Assembly: GCF_021502675.1 (NCBI RefSeq) | Contig: NZ_JAKFHA010000011.1 | Coordinates: 81,002-145,001, forward strand | Direction of reading: 5' to 3' | DNA length: 64,000 bases | Source: Yinghuangia soli | GTDB taxonomy: Bacteria > Actinomycetota > Actinomycetes > Streptomycetales > Streptomycetaceae | In this document: one piece after another, positions 18,818-26,428 of the stretch | Layout: each line of letters begins with the position of its first letter | How positions within the stretch are numbered: position 1 is the first letter of the stretch | Notes under the pieces: generated by a model | The model's input: the letters and a program-made list of their open reading frames with translations, nothing else | The model's database searches: none | Told to the model about the DNA's origin: nothing | Made by a program: the position numbers and the translations under genes

Positions 18818-20479
18818 ATGGCCCGTACGAACCCCATGCACCAACTGCGCCGGATGTTCGCCGACCACGCCGCGGCCGACCGACTCCGCATGCCGGTCGC
18901 CGAGTTCCGCGGCATGCGCGACGAGGCGGCCGCCGACCCGGCGGGCCCGAGCCGCCGCGCGCTGATCAAGCGCGGCACCGCCCTGGGCATCGGACTCGGC
19001 GTCGGCGCCGCGGCGATGAGCCGCCCGGCCTTCGCCGCGGTGGAGAGCAAGCCGATCGTCACCAACAAGCGCATCGCGATCATCGGCGGCGGCATCTCCG
19101 GCCTGACCGCCGCGCTCACGCTGGCCGACAGGGGCGTCAAGGCCACCGTGTACGAGGCGAATCCGACGCGCGTGGGCGGCCGCATGTGGACCCAGCGCAC
19201 GTACTGGGGCGGCGGCCAGACCTCGGAGATCGGCGGCGAGCTGATCGACACCGGGCACAAGAAGATGCTCGAACTGTGCCGCCGTTTCGGGTTGTCCACG
19301 GTGGACTTCGCCGCCTCCGGCCCGGCCGGCGCGACCGAGACCCTGTGGTTCGGCGGCGGCTACTACGACCGTGCGCAGGCCGACGAGGACTTCAAGGCCA
19401 TGTACCAGGCGGTCCGCCGCGACTACTCCGAGGCGGGCACGCCCACCTGGAACAGCGCCACGCCGACCGGCATCGCCATGTCGAACATGAACCTGTACGA
19501 CTGGATCGAGTCCCGCACGCCGGGCGGACACGCGTCCCGGCTGGGCAAGTTCCTCGACTGCGCGTACAACGTCGAGTACGGCGCCGACACCGTGAACCAG
19601 GCCGCGTACGCGGCGGTCTGCATGCTCGGCTGGCAGTCGAACCCGGGGCACTTCAACATCTGGGGCGGTTCGAACGAGCGCTACCACGTGGTCGGCGGCA
19701 ACGACCAGGTCACGTCGGCGGTTGCGGCGGCCCTGCCGTCGGGTTCGATCCAGATGGGCTACAAACTGGTCGCGATCCGGGCAAACTCCGACGGAACCCA
19801 GACGCTGACCTTCGACAACGGCGGAACGACCAAGACGGTCACGGCCGATCACACGATCCTGACCGTGCCGCTGCCGATCCTGCAGGGCCTCGACCTGAGC
19901 CGGGCGAACTTCGACCCGCTGATGACGAACCTGCTGCGCGACGCCCGCATGGGCTACGTCACCAAGCTCAACATGAAGTTCACCTCCCGCCCGTGGCGCG
20001 GCACCGGCCCGTGGCCCGGCGTCGCCGCCGGCGACTGCTTCACCGAGCAGCCGTTCCAGCAGACCTGGGACACCACCAAGGCGCAGGCCGGGACCGGCGG
20101 TGTGCTCATCCAGTACGGCGGCGGCAGCCTGGCCTACGGCCTCAACCCCGCAGGCCCGTTCAACACCGACAGCGACCCCGCGGTGCGCGCGATCGCGCAG
20201 AACTACCTGGGCCAGATCGACACCGTCTTCCCCGGCACCCGGGCGGCGTGGACCGGCAAGGCGCAGCTCTCCGCCTGGCACAAGAACCCGTACTCGCTGG
20301 GGGCTTACTCGTACTGGCCGGTGTCCTACCTGCACCGCTACGCGGGCTACGAGGGTACCCGCCAGGGCAACGTGCACATCGGCGGCGAGCACACCTCGTA
20401 CGACTTCCAGGGCTTCATGAACGGCGGTGCGGTGGAAGGCGAACGCGCCGCGAACGAGGTGATCGCGGACCTGCGCTGA
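18818..20479 (+). CDS. Tat-exported FAD-dependent amine oxidase
   Basis: The 553-aa protein has a twin-arginine signal (SRRALIKRG, RR at 46-47), a hydrophobic stretch and a likely cut after AFA (73). The FAD Rossmann motif follows at about 86-115 (IAIIGGGISGLTAALTLADRG), with the GG-doublet motif RVGGRMWT. The C-terminal amine-oxidase motif HIGGEHTSYDFQGFMNGGAVEGERAA contacts flavin. The family oxidises mono-, di- or polyamines, or L-amino acids, to aldehyde or keto acid, ammonia and hydrogen peroxide. Tat export means a folded, flavin-loaded enzyme acts outside the membrane. With the upstream permease and PucR gene it forms a plausible amine-use locus. Substrate unknown. Confidence 0.9.
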   Translation: MARTNPMHQLRRMFADHAAADRLRMPVAEFRGMRDEAAADPAGPSRRALIKRGTALGIGLGVGAAAMSRPAFAAVESKPIVTNKRIAIIGGGISGLTAALTLADRGVKATVYEANPTRVGGRMWTQRTYWGGGQTSEIGGELIDTGHKKMLELCRRFGLSTVDFAASGPAGATETLWFGGGYYDRAQADEDFKAMYQAVRRDYSEAGTPTWNSATPTGIAMSNMNLYDWIESRTPGGHASRLGKFLDCAYNVEYGADTVNQAAYAAVCMLGWQSNPGHFNIWGGSNERYHVVGGNDQVTSAVAAALPSGSIQMGYKLVAIRANSDGTQTLTFDNGGTTKTVTADHTILTVPLPILQGLDLSRANFDPLMTNLLRDARMGYVTKLNMKFTSRPWRGTGPWPGVAAGDCFTEQPFQQTWDTTKAQAGTGGVLIQYGGGSLAYGLNPAGPFNTDSDPAVRAIAQNYLGQIDTVFPGTRAAWTGKAQLSAWHKNPYSLGAYSYWPVSYLHRYAGYEGTRQGNVHIGGEHTSYDFQGFMNGGAVEGERAANEVIADLR

Positions 20480-20584
20480 CCCCCGCGCCGGCACCTGCGC
20501 TGACACCTGCGCAGGCACCTGTCCCGATGCTTGCGCCGACAATCTGATTTGCGTCCGGGGCACGTGTCCCGAGTCACCCCGTTT

Positions 20585-20617
20585 CGGCCCCGACTGCGCG
20601 GTTTGCAGTCGGGGCCG
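20585..20617 (+). terminator. Terminator of the amine oxidase gene
   Basis: CGGCCCCGACTGC (20585-20597) pairs perfectly with GCAGTCGGGGCCG (20605-20617) around a 7-base loop, 106 bp after the oxidase stop. Confidence 0.8.
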
Positions 20618-20640
20618 TTGGGCATTCTTGGCCGGGTACG

Positions 20641-20960
20641 GCGATCCGGTGAACCGAACTTGACTGATAGATAAGGATCTGTCAGTAATAGTGCCAGATG
20701 TCCGATATTTGAACGGGTAGTTAGCGGGTGAGCCTGGGTCTGTCAAGGCCCAACCAAGCGTCATTGTCGGTCAGTTCAGTGTCGAACTCGCCGATGAAAC
20801 CGGGGTTATCCGGTCATCCCATGACAGATGAGTATTCTTCGGTCTGGATCTGGACCGGCCCGACGCCACCGAACCGCGAGCCACGCGGGCGGAAGTGCAG
20901 GCCGGTCAGGCGCAACAAAGAGCAGTCTGATGAAACGTCAGGCGGCTCATAGCTCAACCG
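20641..20960 (+). other. Low-GC pocket of about 320 bp in the convergent spacer
   Basis: GC counted by line rises from about 47 % at 20641-20700 to about 62 % at 20881-20940, against about 72 % around it. The segment holds TTGACT (20660-20665) and TAATAG spaced too widely for a standard promoter, a partly symmetric ACTGATA/TGTCAGT element, and a 43-codon ORF. It ends with its own plus-strand terminator. It may be a small transferred piece, an sRNA gene or a remnant; I cannot tell which. Confidence 0.45.
20821..20952 (+). CDS. Possible 43-aa protein in the low-GC pocket
   Basis: The ATG at 20821 opens a 43-codon frame starting MTDEYSSVWIWTGPTPPNRE. It continues with a basic, Arg-rich middle (RGRKCRPVRR) and a polar end. 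Third codon positions are not GC-biased (GAT, TAT, TCT, AAA, GAA), unlike every neighbouring gene. In-frame starts at 20728 (GTG) and 20794 (ATG) exist and none has a good SD. A plus-strand terminator begins 36 bp after the stop, which favours a transcribed unit. No homologue is known to me. Confidence 0.25.
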   Translation: MTDEYSSVWIWTGPTPPNREPRGRKCRPVRRNKEQSDETSGGS

Positions 20961-20987
20961 GTCGTGGCCTGCCGCACTGACCAGCAC

Positions 20988-21016
20988 CCGCCCTCCCACC
21001 TGCCAGGGGAGGGCGG
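20988..21016 (+). terminator. Plus-strand terminator with T-run after the low-GC pocket
   Basis: CCGCCCTCCC (20988-20997) pairs with GGGAGGGCGG (21007-21016) and is followed by TCGGCTTTTCC. This is the layout of a plus-strand intrinsic terminator. It cannot serve the amine oxidase, which already has one at 20585, so it implies a separate short transcript from the pocket. Confidence 0.65.
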
Positions 21017-21056
21017 TCGGCTTTTCCGGACCGGAGAGAGCCGCCGAGGAACCGCG

Positions 21057-21089
21057 ACGGCCCGCCTCCCTTGTGGGGAAGCGGGCCGT
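21057..21089 (-). terminator. Terminator of the citrate synthase gene
   Basis: ACGGCCCGC (21057-21065) pairs with GCGGGCCGT (21081-21089), 46 bp beyond the minus-strand stop. Confidence 0.7.
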
Positions 21090-21134
21090 CCGATGCGCTT
21101 GTACGGGTCGAGAGCCGTACGAACTGCCAGGGTG

Positions 21135-22244
21135 CTACTTGATGTTGGCCACCGTGTCGTCGTAGCCCGGCACCTCGGTGATCGGGCGGGTGCCCGGGCC
21201 GATGTAGCGAGCCGACGGGCGCACGAGGCGCGAGGTGCGCTTGTGCTCCAGGATGTGCGCGCTCCACCCGGCGGTGCGGGCGCAGGTGAACATCGAGGTG
21301 AACATGTTGGCCGGCACCTCCGCGAAGTCCAGCATCACGGCGGCCCAGAACTCCACGTTGGTGGCCAGCACGCGGTCGGGGCGGCGGGCGTGCAGCTCCT
21401 CCAGTGCGGCCTTCTCCAGCGCCGCGGCCACCTCGTAGCGGGGCGCGCCCAGCTCCTTGGCGGTACGGCGCAGCACGCGCGCCCGCGGGTCCTCGGCGCG
21501 GTAGACGCGGTGGCCGAAGCCCATCAGGCGCTCGCCGCGGTCGAGGACGCCCTTGACGTACGCGGTGGCGTCGCCGGTGCGCTCGATCTCCTCGATCATG
21601 TGCAGCACACGCGACGGCGCACCGCCGTGCAGCGGGCCGGACATCGCGCCGACCGCGCCGGACAGGCACGCCGCGACGTCGGCGCCGGTGCCGGCGATGA
21701 CGCGGGCGGTGAACGTCGAGGCGTTCATGCCGTGCTCGGCGGCCGAGGTCCAGTACGCGTCGACGGCCTTGACGTGCTTCGGGTCCGGCTCGCCGCGCCA
21801 GCGGATCATGAACCGCTCGACGATCGTGTCGGCCTTGTCGACCTCACGCTGCGGGACCATGGGCTTGTCCAGGCCGCGCGCCGACTGGGCGACGTAGGAC
21901 AGCGCCATGACCGCGGCACGGGCCAGGTCGTCGCGCGCCTGCGCGTCGTCGATGTCGTGCAGCGGCTTGAGACCCCACACCGGGGCGAGCATGGCCAGCG
22001 CGCTCTGCACGTCCACGCGGATGTCGCCGGAATGGATGGGGATCGGGAAGGACTCCGCGGGCGGGAGGCCCGGGTTGAAGGCGCCGTCGACCAGCAGTCC
22101 CCAGACGTTGCCGAAGGAGACGCGCCCGACGAGGTCCTCGATGTCCACGCCGCGGTAGCGGAGCGCGCCGCCTTCCTTGTCGGGTTCGGCGATCTCCGTC
22201 TCGAACGCTATGACTCCTTCGAGTCCGGGTACGAAGTCGGACAT
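21135..22244 (-). CDS. Citrate synthase (type 2, actinobacterial)
   Basis: The 369-aa enzyme condenses oxaloacetate and acetyl-CoA into citrate in the TCA cycle. It starts MSDFVPGLEGVIAFETEIAEPD at an ATG with GAGGAG upstream; the frame is open further 5' but without an SD. Active-site regions are visible: GPLHGGAPSRVL, MGFGHRVYRAEDPRA (the two catalytic His), and NVEFWAAVMLD, where Glu replaces the Asp of the classical enzyme, as I recall for actinobacterial citrate synthase 2. Length fits the short type II-like family. It is divergent from pdxH across a 434-bp spacer that contains a 14-bp palindrome. Confidence 0.95.
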   Translation of the reverse strand: MSDFVPGLEGVIAFETEIAEPDKEGGALRYRGVDIEDLVGRVSFGNVWGLLVDGAFNPGLPPAESFPIPIHSGDIRVDVQSALAMLAPVWGLKPLHDIDDAQARDDLARAAVMALSYVAQSARGLDKPMVPQREVDKADTIVERFMIRWRGEPDPKHVKAVDAYWTSAAEHGMNASTFTARVIAGTGADVAACLSGAVGAMSGPLHGGAPSRVLHMIEEIERTGDATAYVKGVLDRGERLMGFGHRVYRAEDPRARVLRRTAKELGAPRYEVAAALEKAALEELHARRPDRVLATNVEFWAAVMLDFAEVPANMFTSMFTCARTAGWSAHILEHKRTSRLVRPSARYIGPGTRPITEVPGYDDTVANIK

Positions 22245-22678
22245 CAGGCGGCTCCTCAGGCGATCTCGACTGACTTGTGGTGACTTGTGGCCGGGTCCTT
22301 CATACCCCGCGTCACCACAAGCTGTCTTCCCCTGGAGACACCCGGAAACCCGGCGCAAGATCGTTACTGCGCGCGGCTGCGGGCGCCCTCCGGAGGCGGC
22401 GTATCGGTGGTCGGGCGAAGTTCCGGAGTTGTGGCTTCGCCTATGAAGTTGTGGGCGACGGTTGTCGACAGGCCACAATATCTCTCGACGTCGAGATGTC
22501 CTAGGCAAGGCGCACTGGGACCACGTGAACTCCGGCACACCCGACCAGGTGAGGCAGTCGATTCGTACGCCTGCACATCACCCGTTCGGGCTCGTCCGGT
22601 CCGAGGCCCGGGTCACCCGTTCGGGCTCGTCCGGCGCCGGTTTCGGCCCGGCGCGTCCCGAGGTGCTACTAAGGGACC
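22245..22678. promoter_or_regulatory. Divergent spacer citrate synthase / pdxH
   Basis: The 434-bp spacer contains no ORF I would accept. It carries a perfect 14-bp palindrome (22483-22496) and two near-repeats of 'CCCGTTCGGGCTCGTCCGG' at about 22580-22598 and 22617-22635, 37 bp apart, close to pdxH. Confidence 0.5.
22483..22496. promoter_or_regulatory. Perfect palindrome TCTCGACGTCGAGA
   Basis: The 14-bp palindrome, preceded by an AT-rich ACAATATC, lies 239 bp upstream of citrate synthase and 183 bp upstream of pdxH. Its size and symmetry suit a dimeric regulator. I cannot assign the protein. Confidence 0.5.
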
Positions 22679-23326
22679 GTGGAGCTACACGACCTCATGG
22701 CCATGCGCCGCCAGTACCGCAACGAGGGCATCGACGAAACCGCCCTCCCGCCCGCCCCCCTGCCGCTGTTCCGCCGCTGGCTCGCCGAGGTCGTCGCCGC
22801 CGACCTGCCCGAGCCCAACGCCATGGTGGTCTCCAGCGCCGCCCCGGACGGGCAGCCCAGCAGCCGCACCGTGCTGCTCAAGGAGTACGGCGAGGACGGC
22901 TTCGTCTTCTACACCAATTACGAGTCCCGCAAGGGCCGCGAGCTGACCGCCAATCCCGCGGTCGCCCTGCTCTTCCCGTGGCACGCGCTCGACCGGCAGG
23001 TCATCGTGTGCGGCACCGCGGAGCGGGTGCCCGCGGCCCGGACCGAGGCGTACTTCCGGTCCCGGCCGTACGGCTCGCGCATCGGGGCCTGGGCCAGCGA
23101 GCAGTCGAGCGTCATCGCCTCGCGCGAGGACCTGGAGAAGAGGTACGCCGAACTGGAGGCGCGGCACCCGGAGGGCACCGAGGTCCCGGTGCCGCCGTTC
23201 TGGGGCGGCTTCGCGGTCGTGCCGGACACCGTGGAGTTCTGGCAGGGCCGCGAGAACCGGCTGCACGACCGGCTGCGCTACCGCCGCGAGGGCGGGCTGT
23301 GGGCGGTGGAGCGGCTCAGCCCCTGA
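22679..23326 (+). CDS. pdxH: Pyridoxamine 5'-phosphate oxidase
   Basis: PdxH oxidises pyridoxine- and pyridoxamine-5'-phosphate to PLP with FMN and oxygen. The 215-aa product begins (GTG) [13 protein letters not shown]; an SD-like AAGGGA precedes it. Family motifs are plain: [26 protein letters not shown] (FMN binding), [13 protein letters not shown], the [13 protein letters not shown] loop, and the C-terminal [17 protein letters not shown] that contacts PLP. The gene looks complete and stands alone, converging on the SDR gene 33 bp away. Confidence 0.97.
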   Translation: MELHDLMAMRRQYRNEGIDETALPPAPLPLFRRWLAEVVAADLPEPNAMVVSSAAPDGQPSSRTVLLKEYGEDGFVFYTNYESRKGRELTANPAVALLFPWHALDRQVIVCGTAERVPAARTEAYFRSRPYGSRIGAWASEQSSVIASREDLEKRYAELEARHPEGTEVPVPPFWGGFAVVPDTVEFWQGRENRLHDRLRYRREGGLWAVERLSP

Positions 23327-23359
23327 CCGGGCCGGCCGCGCCACGCGCGCACGTCCGGG

Positions 23360-24124
23360 TCAGAGCTCGCGGTGCACCTTGTGCTGGGCGGCCTGGGCGA
23401 GCGGCCGCAGGACCATCAGGTCGACGTTGACGTGCGCGGGCCGGGTGACTGCCCAGACCACCGCGTCGGCGACGTCCTCGGCGGTCAGCGGCTCGGCGAC
23501 GCCCGCGTAGACCGAGGCGGCCTTGCCCTCGTCGCCGCGCATCCGGTTGACCGTGAACTCGTCGGTCTTGACCATGCCCGGGGCCATCTCGATGATCCGC
23601 ACCGGGCGGCCGTTGAGTTCGAGGCGCAGTGTCGCGGCGATCGCGTGCGTGCCGTGCTTGGCCGCGACGTACCCGCCGCCGCCCTCGTACGCCTGGTGGC
23701 CCGCGGTCGACGACATCACCACCACGGTGCCCGCCCCGGACGCCACCAGCGCGGGCAGCAGCGCCTGCGTGGTGTGCAGCGTGCCGAGCACGTTGACCTG
23801 GTACATCGCCAACCAGTCGGCCGGGTCGCCGGTCTCCACCGGGTCGGCGCCGAAGGCCGCGCCGGCGTTCGCGACGAGCACGTCGCAGCGCGGCAGCGAC
23901 GCCGCGAACGCGTTGACCGCGGCCCGGTCGGTGACGTCCAGCGGGTAGGCCGCGGCGGAATGCCCGGCGTCCGCCAGCTCCTGGGCGATCGCCTCGATGC
24001 GGTCCGCCCGGCGGGCGGTCAGGACGACCGAGTACCCGGCCTCGGCCAGGCCGCGCGCGCTGGCCGCGCCGATGCCGCTGCTCGCGCCCGTGACGACGGC
24101 GACGCGCTGATCCTTGACGTTCAT
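23360..24124 (-). CDS. Short-chain dehydrogenase/reductase (SDR), NADP-type likely
   Basis: The 254-aa protein is a classical SDR. The dinucleotide-binding TGASSGIG lies at about residues 11-18, followed by AGYSVVLTARRADR; the Arg pair after the second strand suggests NADPH. The NAG motif is LVANAGAAFG. The catalytic Ser lies in VVMSSTAG and the catalytic pair in YVAAKHG. The ATG at 24124 is chosen because upstream sequence encodes no fold elements. The substrate is unknown; sequences of this kind are often annotated as serine or clavaldehyde-type SDRs. It is monocistronic, with a 636-bp gene-free region upstream. Confidence 0.9.
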   Translation of the reverse strand: MNVKDQRVAVVTGASSGIGAASARGLAEAGYSVVLTARRADRIEAIAQELADAGHSAAAYPLDVTDRAAVNAFAASLPRCDVLVANAGAAFGADPVETGDPADWLAMYQVNVLGTLHTTQALLPALVASGAGTVVVMSSTAGHQAYEGGGGYVAAKHGTHAIAATLRLELNGRPVRIIEMAPGMVKTDEFTVNRMRGDEGKAASVYAGVAEPLTAEDVADAVVWAVTRPAHVNVDLMVLRPLAQAAQHKVHREL

Positions 24125-24760
24125 GCGCGGGAGGCTAACAGGAGGAATCCCCCGGGCAGCTGGGCATGCGGACGGCATCGAGGCGCGGAGGCCAAGCGGA
24201 GGAAAGTGCCGGGCCGCGGACCGCCGGGGCACTCTTCGGGGACGGCTCGGGCGGTTCGTGGACGGTTCGGGGAGTTGGGAGGCAGGGGTCTCCGGTCCCG
24301 CCCGGGACCAATTCGGGAGCCGCCACGGGAATGCGCTGCCTGGGATGCGTTATACGACCTGGGGTTCGGTCGCTCGCGGCGATGTCCGCCGATTCCGCGT
24401 GCGCTGAATTCCCGGCCGGACCGTTTGTCCTCGGCGACTCGGGTGCGCGCTGCCTTCGTGATCATTTCGGTGGCGTGCGGACCTCGGACGCAAAACGACG
24501 ACCGGGGACAGGCGGCGGGATGGGCATTCGCAGGCTTCGGGTGGCGCCGCCCGGCCCTCCCCGGTCGCGGATCGGCACCGCAACAGCCCTGTGCAGCCAG
24601 GGGTTTTGCGGTGCGCGGGCAGCAGCCGCGGGCGTTCGGCGCCGGCGGTGCGGGTTTATCCGGGCGCCGTGCCTGCGGATTTCCGTCAGATATTGCCGAA
24701 CGCCGTGGGTAATTGCGGCTTCTTTTTCGGCGGGTCCGCGTGCTGCCCTATCCTGCTGCC
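24125..24760. other. Gene-free spacer of 636 bp between SDR and M20 hydrolase
   Basis: Several chance frames cross this region on both strands, but none has an SD, plausible composition or recognisable motif. The last 90 bp before the hydrolase ATG are AT-richer, including a pyrimidine run (CTTCTTTTTC at 24719-24728), and probably carry the hydrolase promoter. I see no strong hairpin or repeat. Confidence 0.5.
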
Positions 24761-26011
24761 ATGACTCGCCCCACCCGAAATGCGGACGCCCGGATCGTGC
24801 CGCAGCGTTCCGCCGACGATCTTTCACGGCGATCACAATCGGAACTTCTGGCGCTGGCCGATCGATTCGCTGCGGAAATCGAACCGGAAATGATCGAGTT
24901 CCGCAGGGATCTGCACCGCCACCCGGAGCTGGCGTTCCAGGAATTCCGCACGACCGGACGGGTCGCGGACCGCCTTGCCGCGGCCGGCCTCGCGCCGCGC
25001 GCGCTCGGGCACACCGGCCTCGTCTGCGACATCCCCGGCGACGCCGAAGGCGCGACCGCGCTTCGCGCCGACCTCGACGGGCTGCCGGTGCACGACGAGA
25101 AGGACGTCCCGTACCGCTCCACGTTCCCCGGCATCAGCCATGCCTGCGGGCACGACGTCCATGTCGCGGGCGTCCTCGGGGCCGGGGTGGTCCTCGCCCG
25201 GATCGCCGCCGAACGCGGCCTGCCCCGCCCGGTCCGGCTCCTCTTCCAGCCCGCCGAGGAAGCCATCGCGGGCGCCCGGATGATGATCGACGCCGGCGTC
25301 CTCGCACCCGTGCGCCGGGTCCTGGGGGTGCACTGCGACCCGAAGATCCAGGTCGGCCGGATCGGCCTGCGCACCGGCCCGCTGACGTCCGCCTGCGACC
25401 TGGTGAAGATCACCGTGACCGGCCCCGGCGGGCACACGTCGCGCCCGCACGAGAGCGTCGACATCCTGTCCGCCCTGGCCGCCATCGCGACCGCGGTGCC
25501 GAGCGTCGTGGCCCGCACAGTCGATCCGCGGGTCGGGCTGTCCATCGTGTGGGGCCGCATCGAGGCCGGGAGTTCGTTCAACACCATCGCCTCGCACGGG
25601 GCCGTGGAGGGCACGTTCCGCTGCACCGACGAAGCCTCGTGGATGCGGTTGCCGGGACTGGTGCACGCGGCCATCGAGGACCTGTCGTCGGCGTACGGGG
25701 TCGACACCGAAGTCGCCTACACCCGGGGCGTGCCGCCGGTGGTGAACGAGGCCGCCAGCATCGACCTGCTGCGCCGCGCGGCGGAGCACGGGCTGGGTGC
25801 GGAGGCCGTGGTCGGCACCGAACAGAGCCTGGGCGGCGAGGATTTCGCGTGGTTCCTGCGCGAGGTGCCCGGCGCGATGGCGCGCCTGGGCGTGGGGCGC
25901 CCCGGGCGTACCGGCGAATTCGACCTGCACCAGGGCCACTTCGACGTGGACGAGCAGGCGGTCCCGGCGGCGGTGAGGGTGCTGGCCGGCGCGGCGCTGC
26001 TGGACGTCTGA
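24761..26011 (+). CDS. M20-family amidohydrolase / aminoacylase
   Basis: The 416-aa enzyme belongs to the M20 metallopeptidase clan (IAA-amino acid hydrolase, hippurate hydrolase and N-acyl-amino acid deacylase types). It starts FRRDLHRHPELAFQE, typical of the hydrolase group. Dinuclear metal ligands are seen in HACGHDVHVAG (about residues 127-137), the Glu-Glu of LLFQPAEEAI, the His of LGVHCDP and the His near the C-terminus (HQGHFDVDE). A lid domain lies between (about 215-330). It is cytosolic, with no signal peptide, and hydrolyses an N-acyl bond; which one is unknown. The ATG at 24761 is the first Met in the conserved region. Confidence 0.88.
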   Translation: MTRPTRNADARIVPQRSADDLSRRSQSELLALADRFAAEIEPEMIEFRRDLHRHPELAFQEFRTTGRVADRLAAAGLAPRALGHTGLVCDIPGDAEGATALRADLDGLPVHDEKDVPYRSTFPGISHACGHDVHVAGVLGAGVVLARIAAERGLPRPVRLLFQPAEEAIAGARMMIDAGVLAPVRRVLGVHCDPKIQVGRIGLRTGPLTSACDLVKITVTGPGGHTSRPHESVDILSALAAIATAVPSVVARTVDPRVGLSIVWGRIEAGSSFNTIASHGAVEGTFRCTDEASWMRLPGLVHAAIEDLSSAYGVDTEVAYTRGVPPVVNEAASIDLLRRAAEHGLGAEAVVGTEQSLGGEDFAWFLREVPGAMARLGVGRPGRTGEFDLHQGHFDVDEQAVPAAVRVLAGAALLDV

Positions 26012-26034
26012 CCCGCCCGGCCGCGGAAAAGCAG

Positions 26035-26099
26035 CGACCCGCAGGCCTTCCCTCACTGGGGAGGGGGCCGAGGGGACGTCCTCGGCAGCCTGCGGGTCG
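26035..26099 (-). terminator. Large branched hairpin with minus-strand T-run
   Basis: A 12-bp stem (CGACCCGCAGGC at 26035-26046 with GCCTGCGGGTCG at 26088-26099) encloses two smaller stem-loops. Read on the minus strand it is followed by CTGCTTTTCCG, so it can end a minus-strand transcript. It also lies 24 bp after the plus-strand hydrolase stop and could act for both. Confidence 0.7.
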
Positions 26100-26191
26100 G
26101 GTGTCTGCCTGGTTTTCGCCGACCGCCTGACACCTTCCGCAACGGTGCACTCGTTGCGGGTCAGACTTCGGTCGGGAGACCGGAGTGGCGG

Positions 26192-26230
26192 CTAGCGGGC
26201 AGCCACCTCACGCGTCCGATTGCTACACAT
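26192..26230 (-). CDS. 12-aa mini-ORF (MCSNRTREVAAR) with exceptional SD
   Basis: The ATG at 26230 lies 9 bases after AAAGGAGGTGGTTC. That stretch is complementary to most of the 16S rRNA 3' end (anti-SD plus flanks), far stronger than any other ribosome site here. The frame ends at TAG after 12 codons. Such mini-ORFs with perfect SDs are typical of leader peptides. No biosynthetic gene follows within the same transcript, so its purpose is open. Confidence 0.4.
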   Translation of the reverse strand: MCSNRTREVAAR

Positions 26231-26264
26231 AAGATCGAACCACCTCCTTTCCCGTGTACCGCAG

Positions 26265-26293
26265 AAGTTAGATCCACATCGGCGGCACCGCAA
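26265..26293 (-). promoter_or_regulatory. Candidate sigma-70 type promoter for the mini-ORF transcript
   Basis: On the minus strand TTGCGG (26293-26288) and TAACTT (26270-26265) are separated by 17 bases. Transcription would start near 26258, about 10 bases before the SD. Confidence 0.4.
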
Positions 26294-26428
26294 CGGATTA
26301 AACGGGTGGGGGATGTCACCCCTCGGACGGGAATAAGCCGGACGCTTTAGCGGTCGTTCCCACGGGGCGCGCTGCCGGTGAACAGCGTTGGCAGGCGTGT
26401 GAGTTGCGCTCGGCTGCGGGCATCGGGG

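Larger units (their letters stand above)
26035..26262 (-). ncRNA. Candidate short structured transcript containing a 12-codon ORF
   Basis: Between a candidate promoter (26265-26293) and a terminator (26035-26099) the minus strand has a near-complete SD, a mini-ORF and several inverted repeats. These are CCGCAACG/CGTTGCGG near 26137-26160, CGGTC/GACCG near 26170-26183, and GGTGTC/GACACC spanning about 26099-26134. This layout resembles a leader or small regulatory RNA, but no gene follows on the same strand. Confidence 0.35.

Noticed and set aside
20941..21000. tRNA-like D-arm motif (TAGCTCAACCGG)
   Set aside because: There is no anticodon stem, no T-loop GGTTCGA and no acceptor pairing, so it is not a tRNA and hardly a fragment.
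24166..26130. Long plus-strand frame crossing the spacer and the M20 hydrolase in another frame
   Set aside because: The translated product is Arg/Ala/Gly-rich and ignores the conserved M20 motifs in the neighbouring frame; no SD within normal distance.
26236..26256. Plus-strand sequence resembling the 3' end of 16S rRNA (CACCTCCTTTCC)
   Set aside because: Only the anti-Shine-Dalgarno core matches and no other rRNA helix is nearby. It is better read as a very strong SD on the minus strand.
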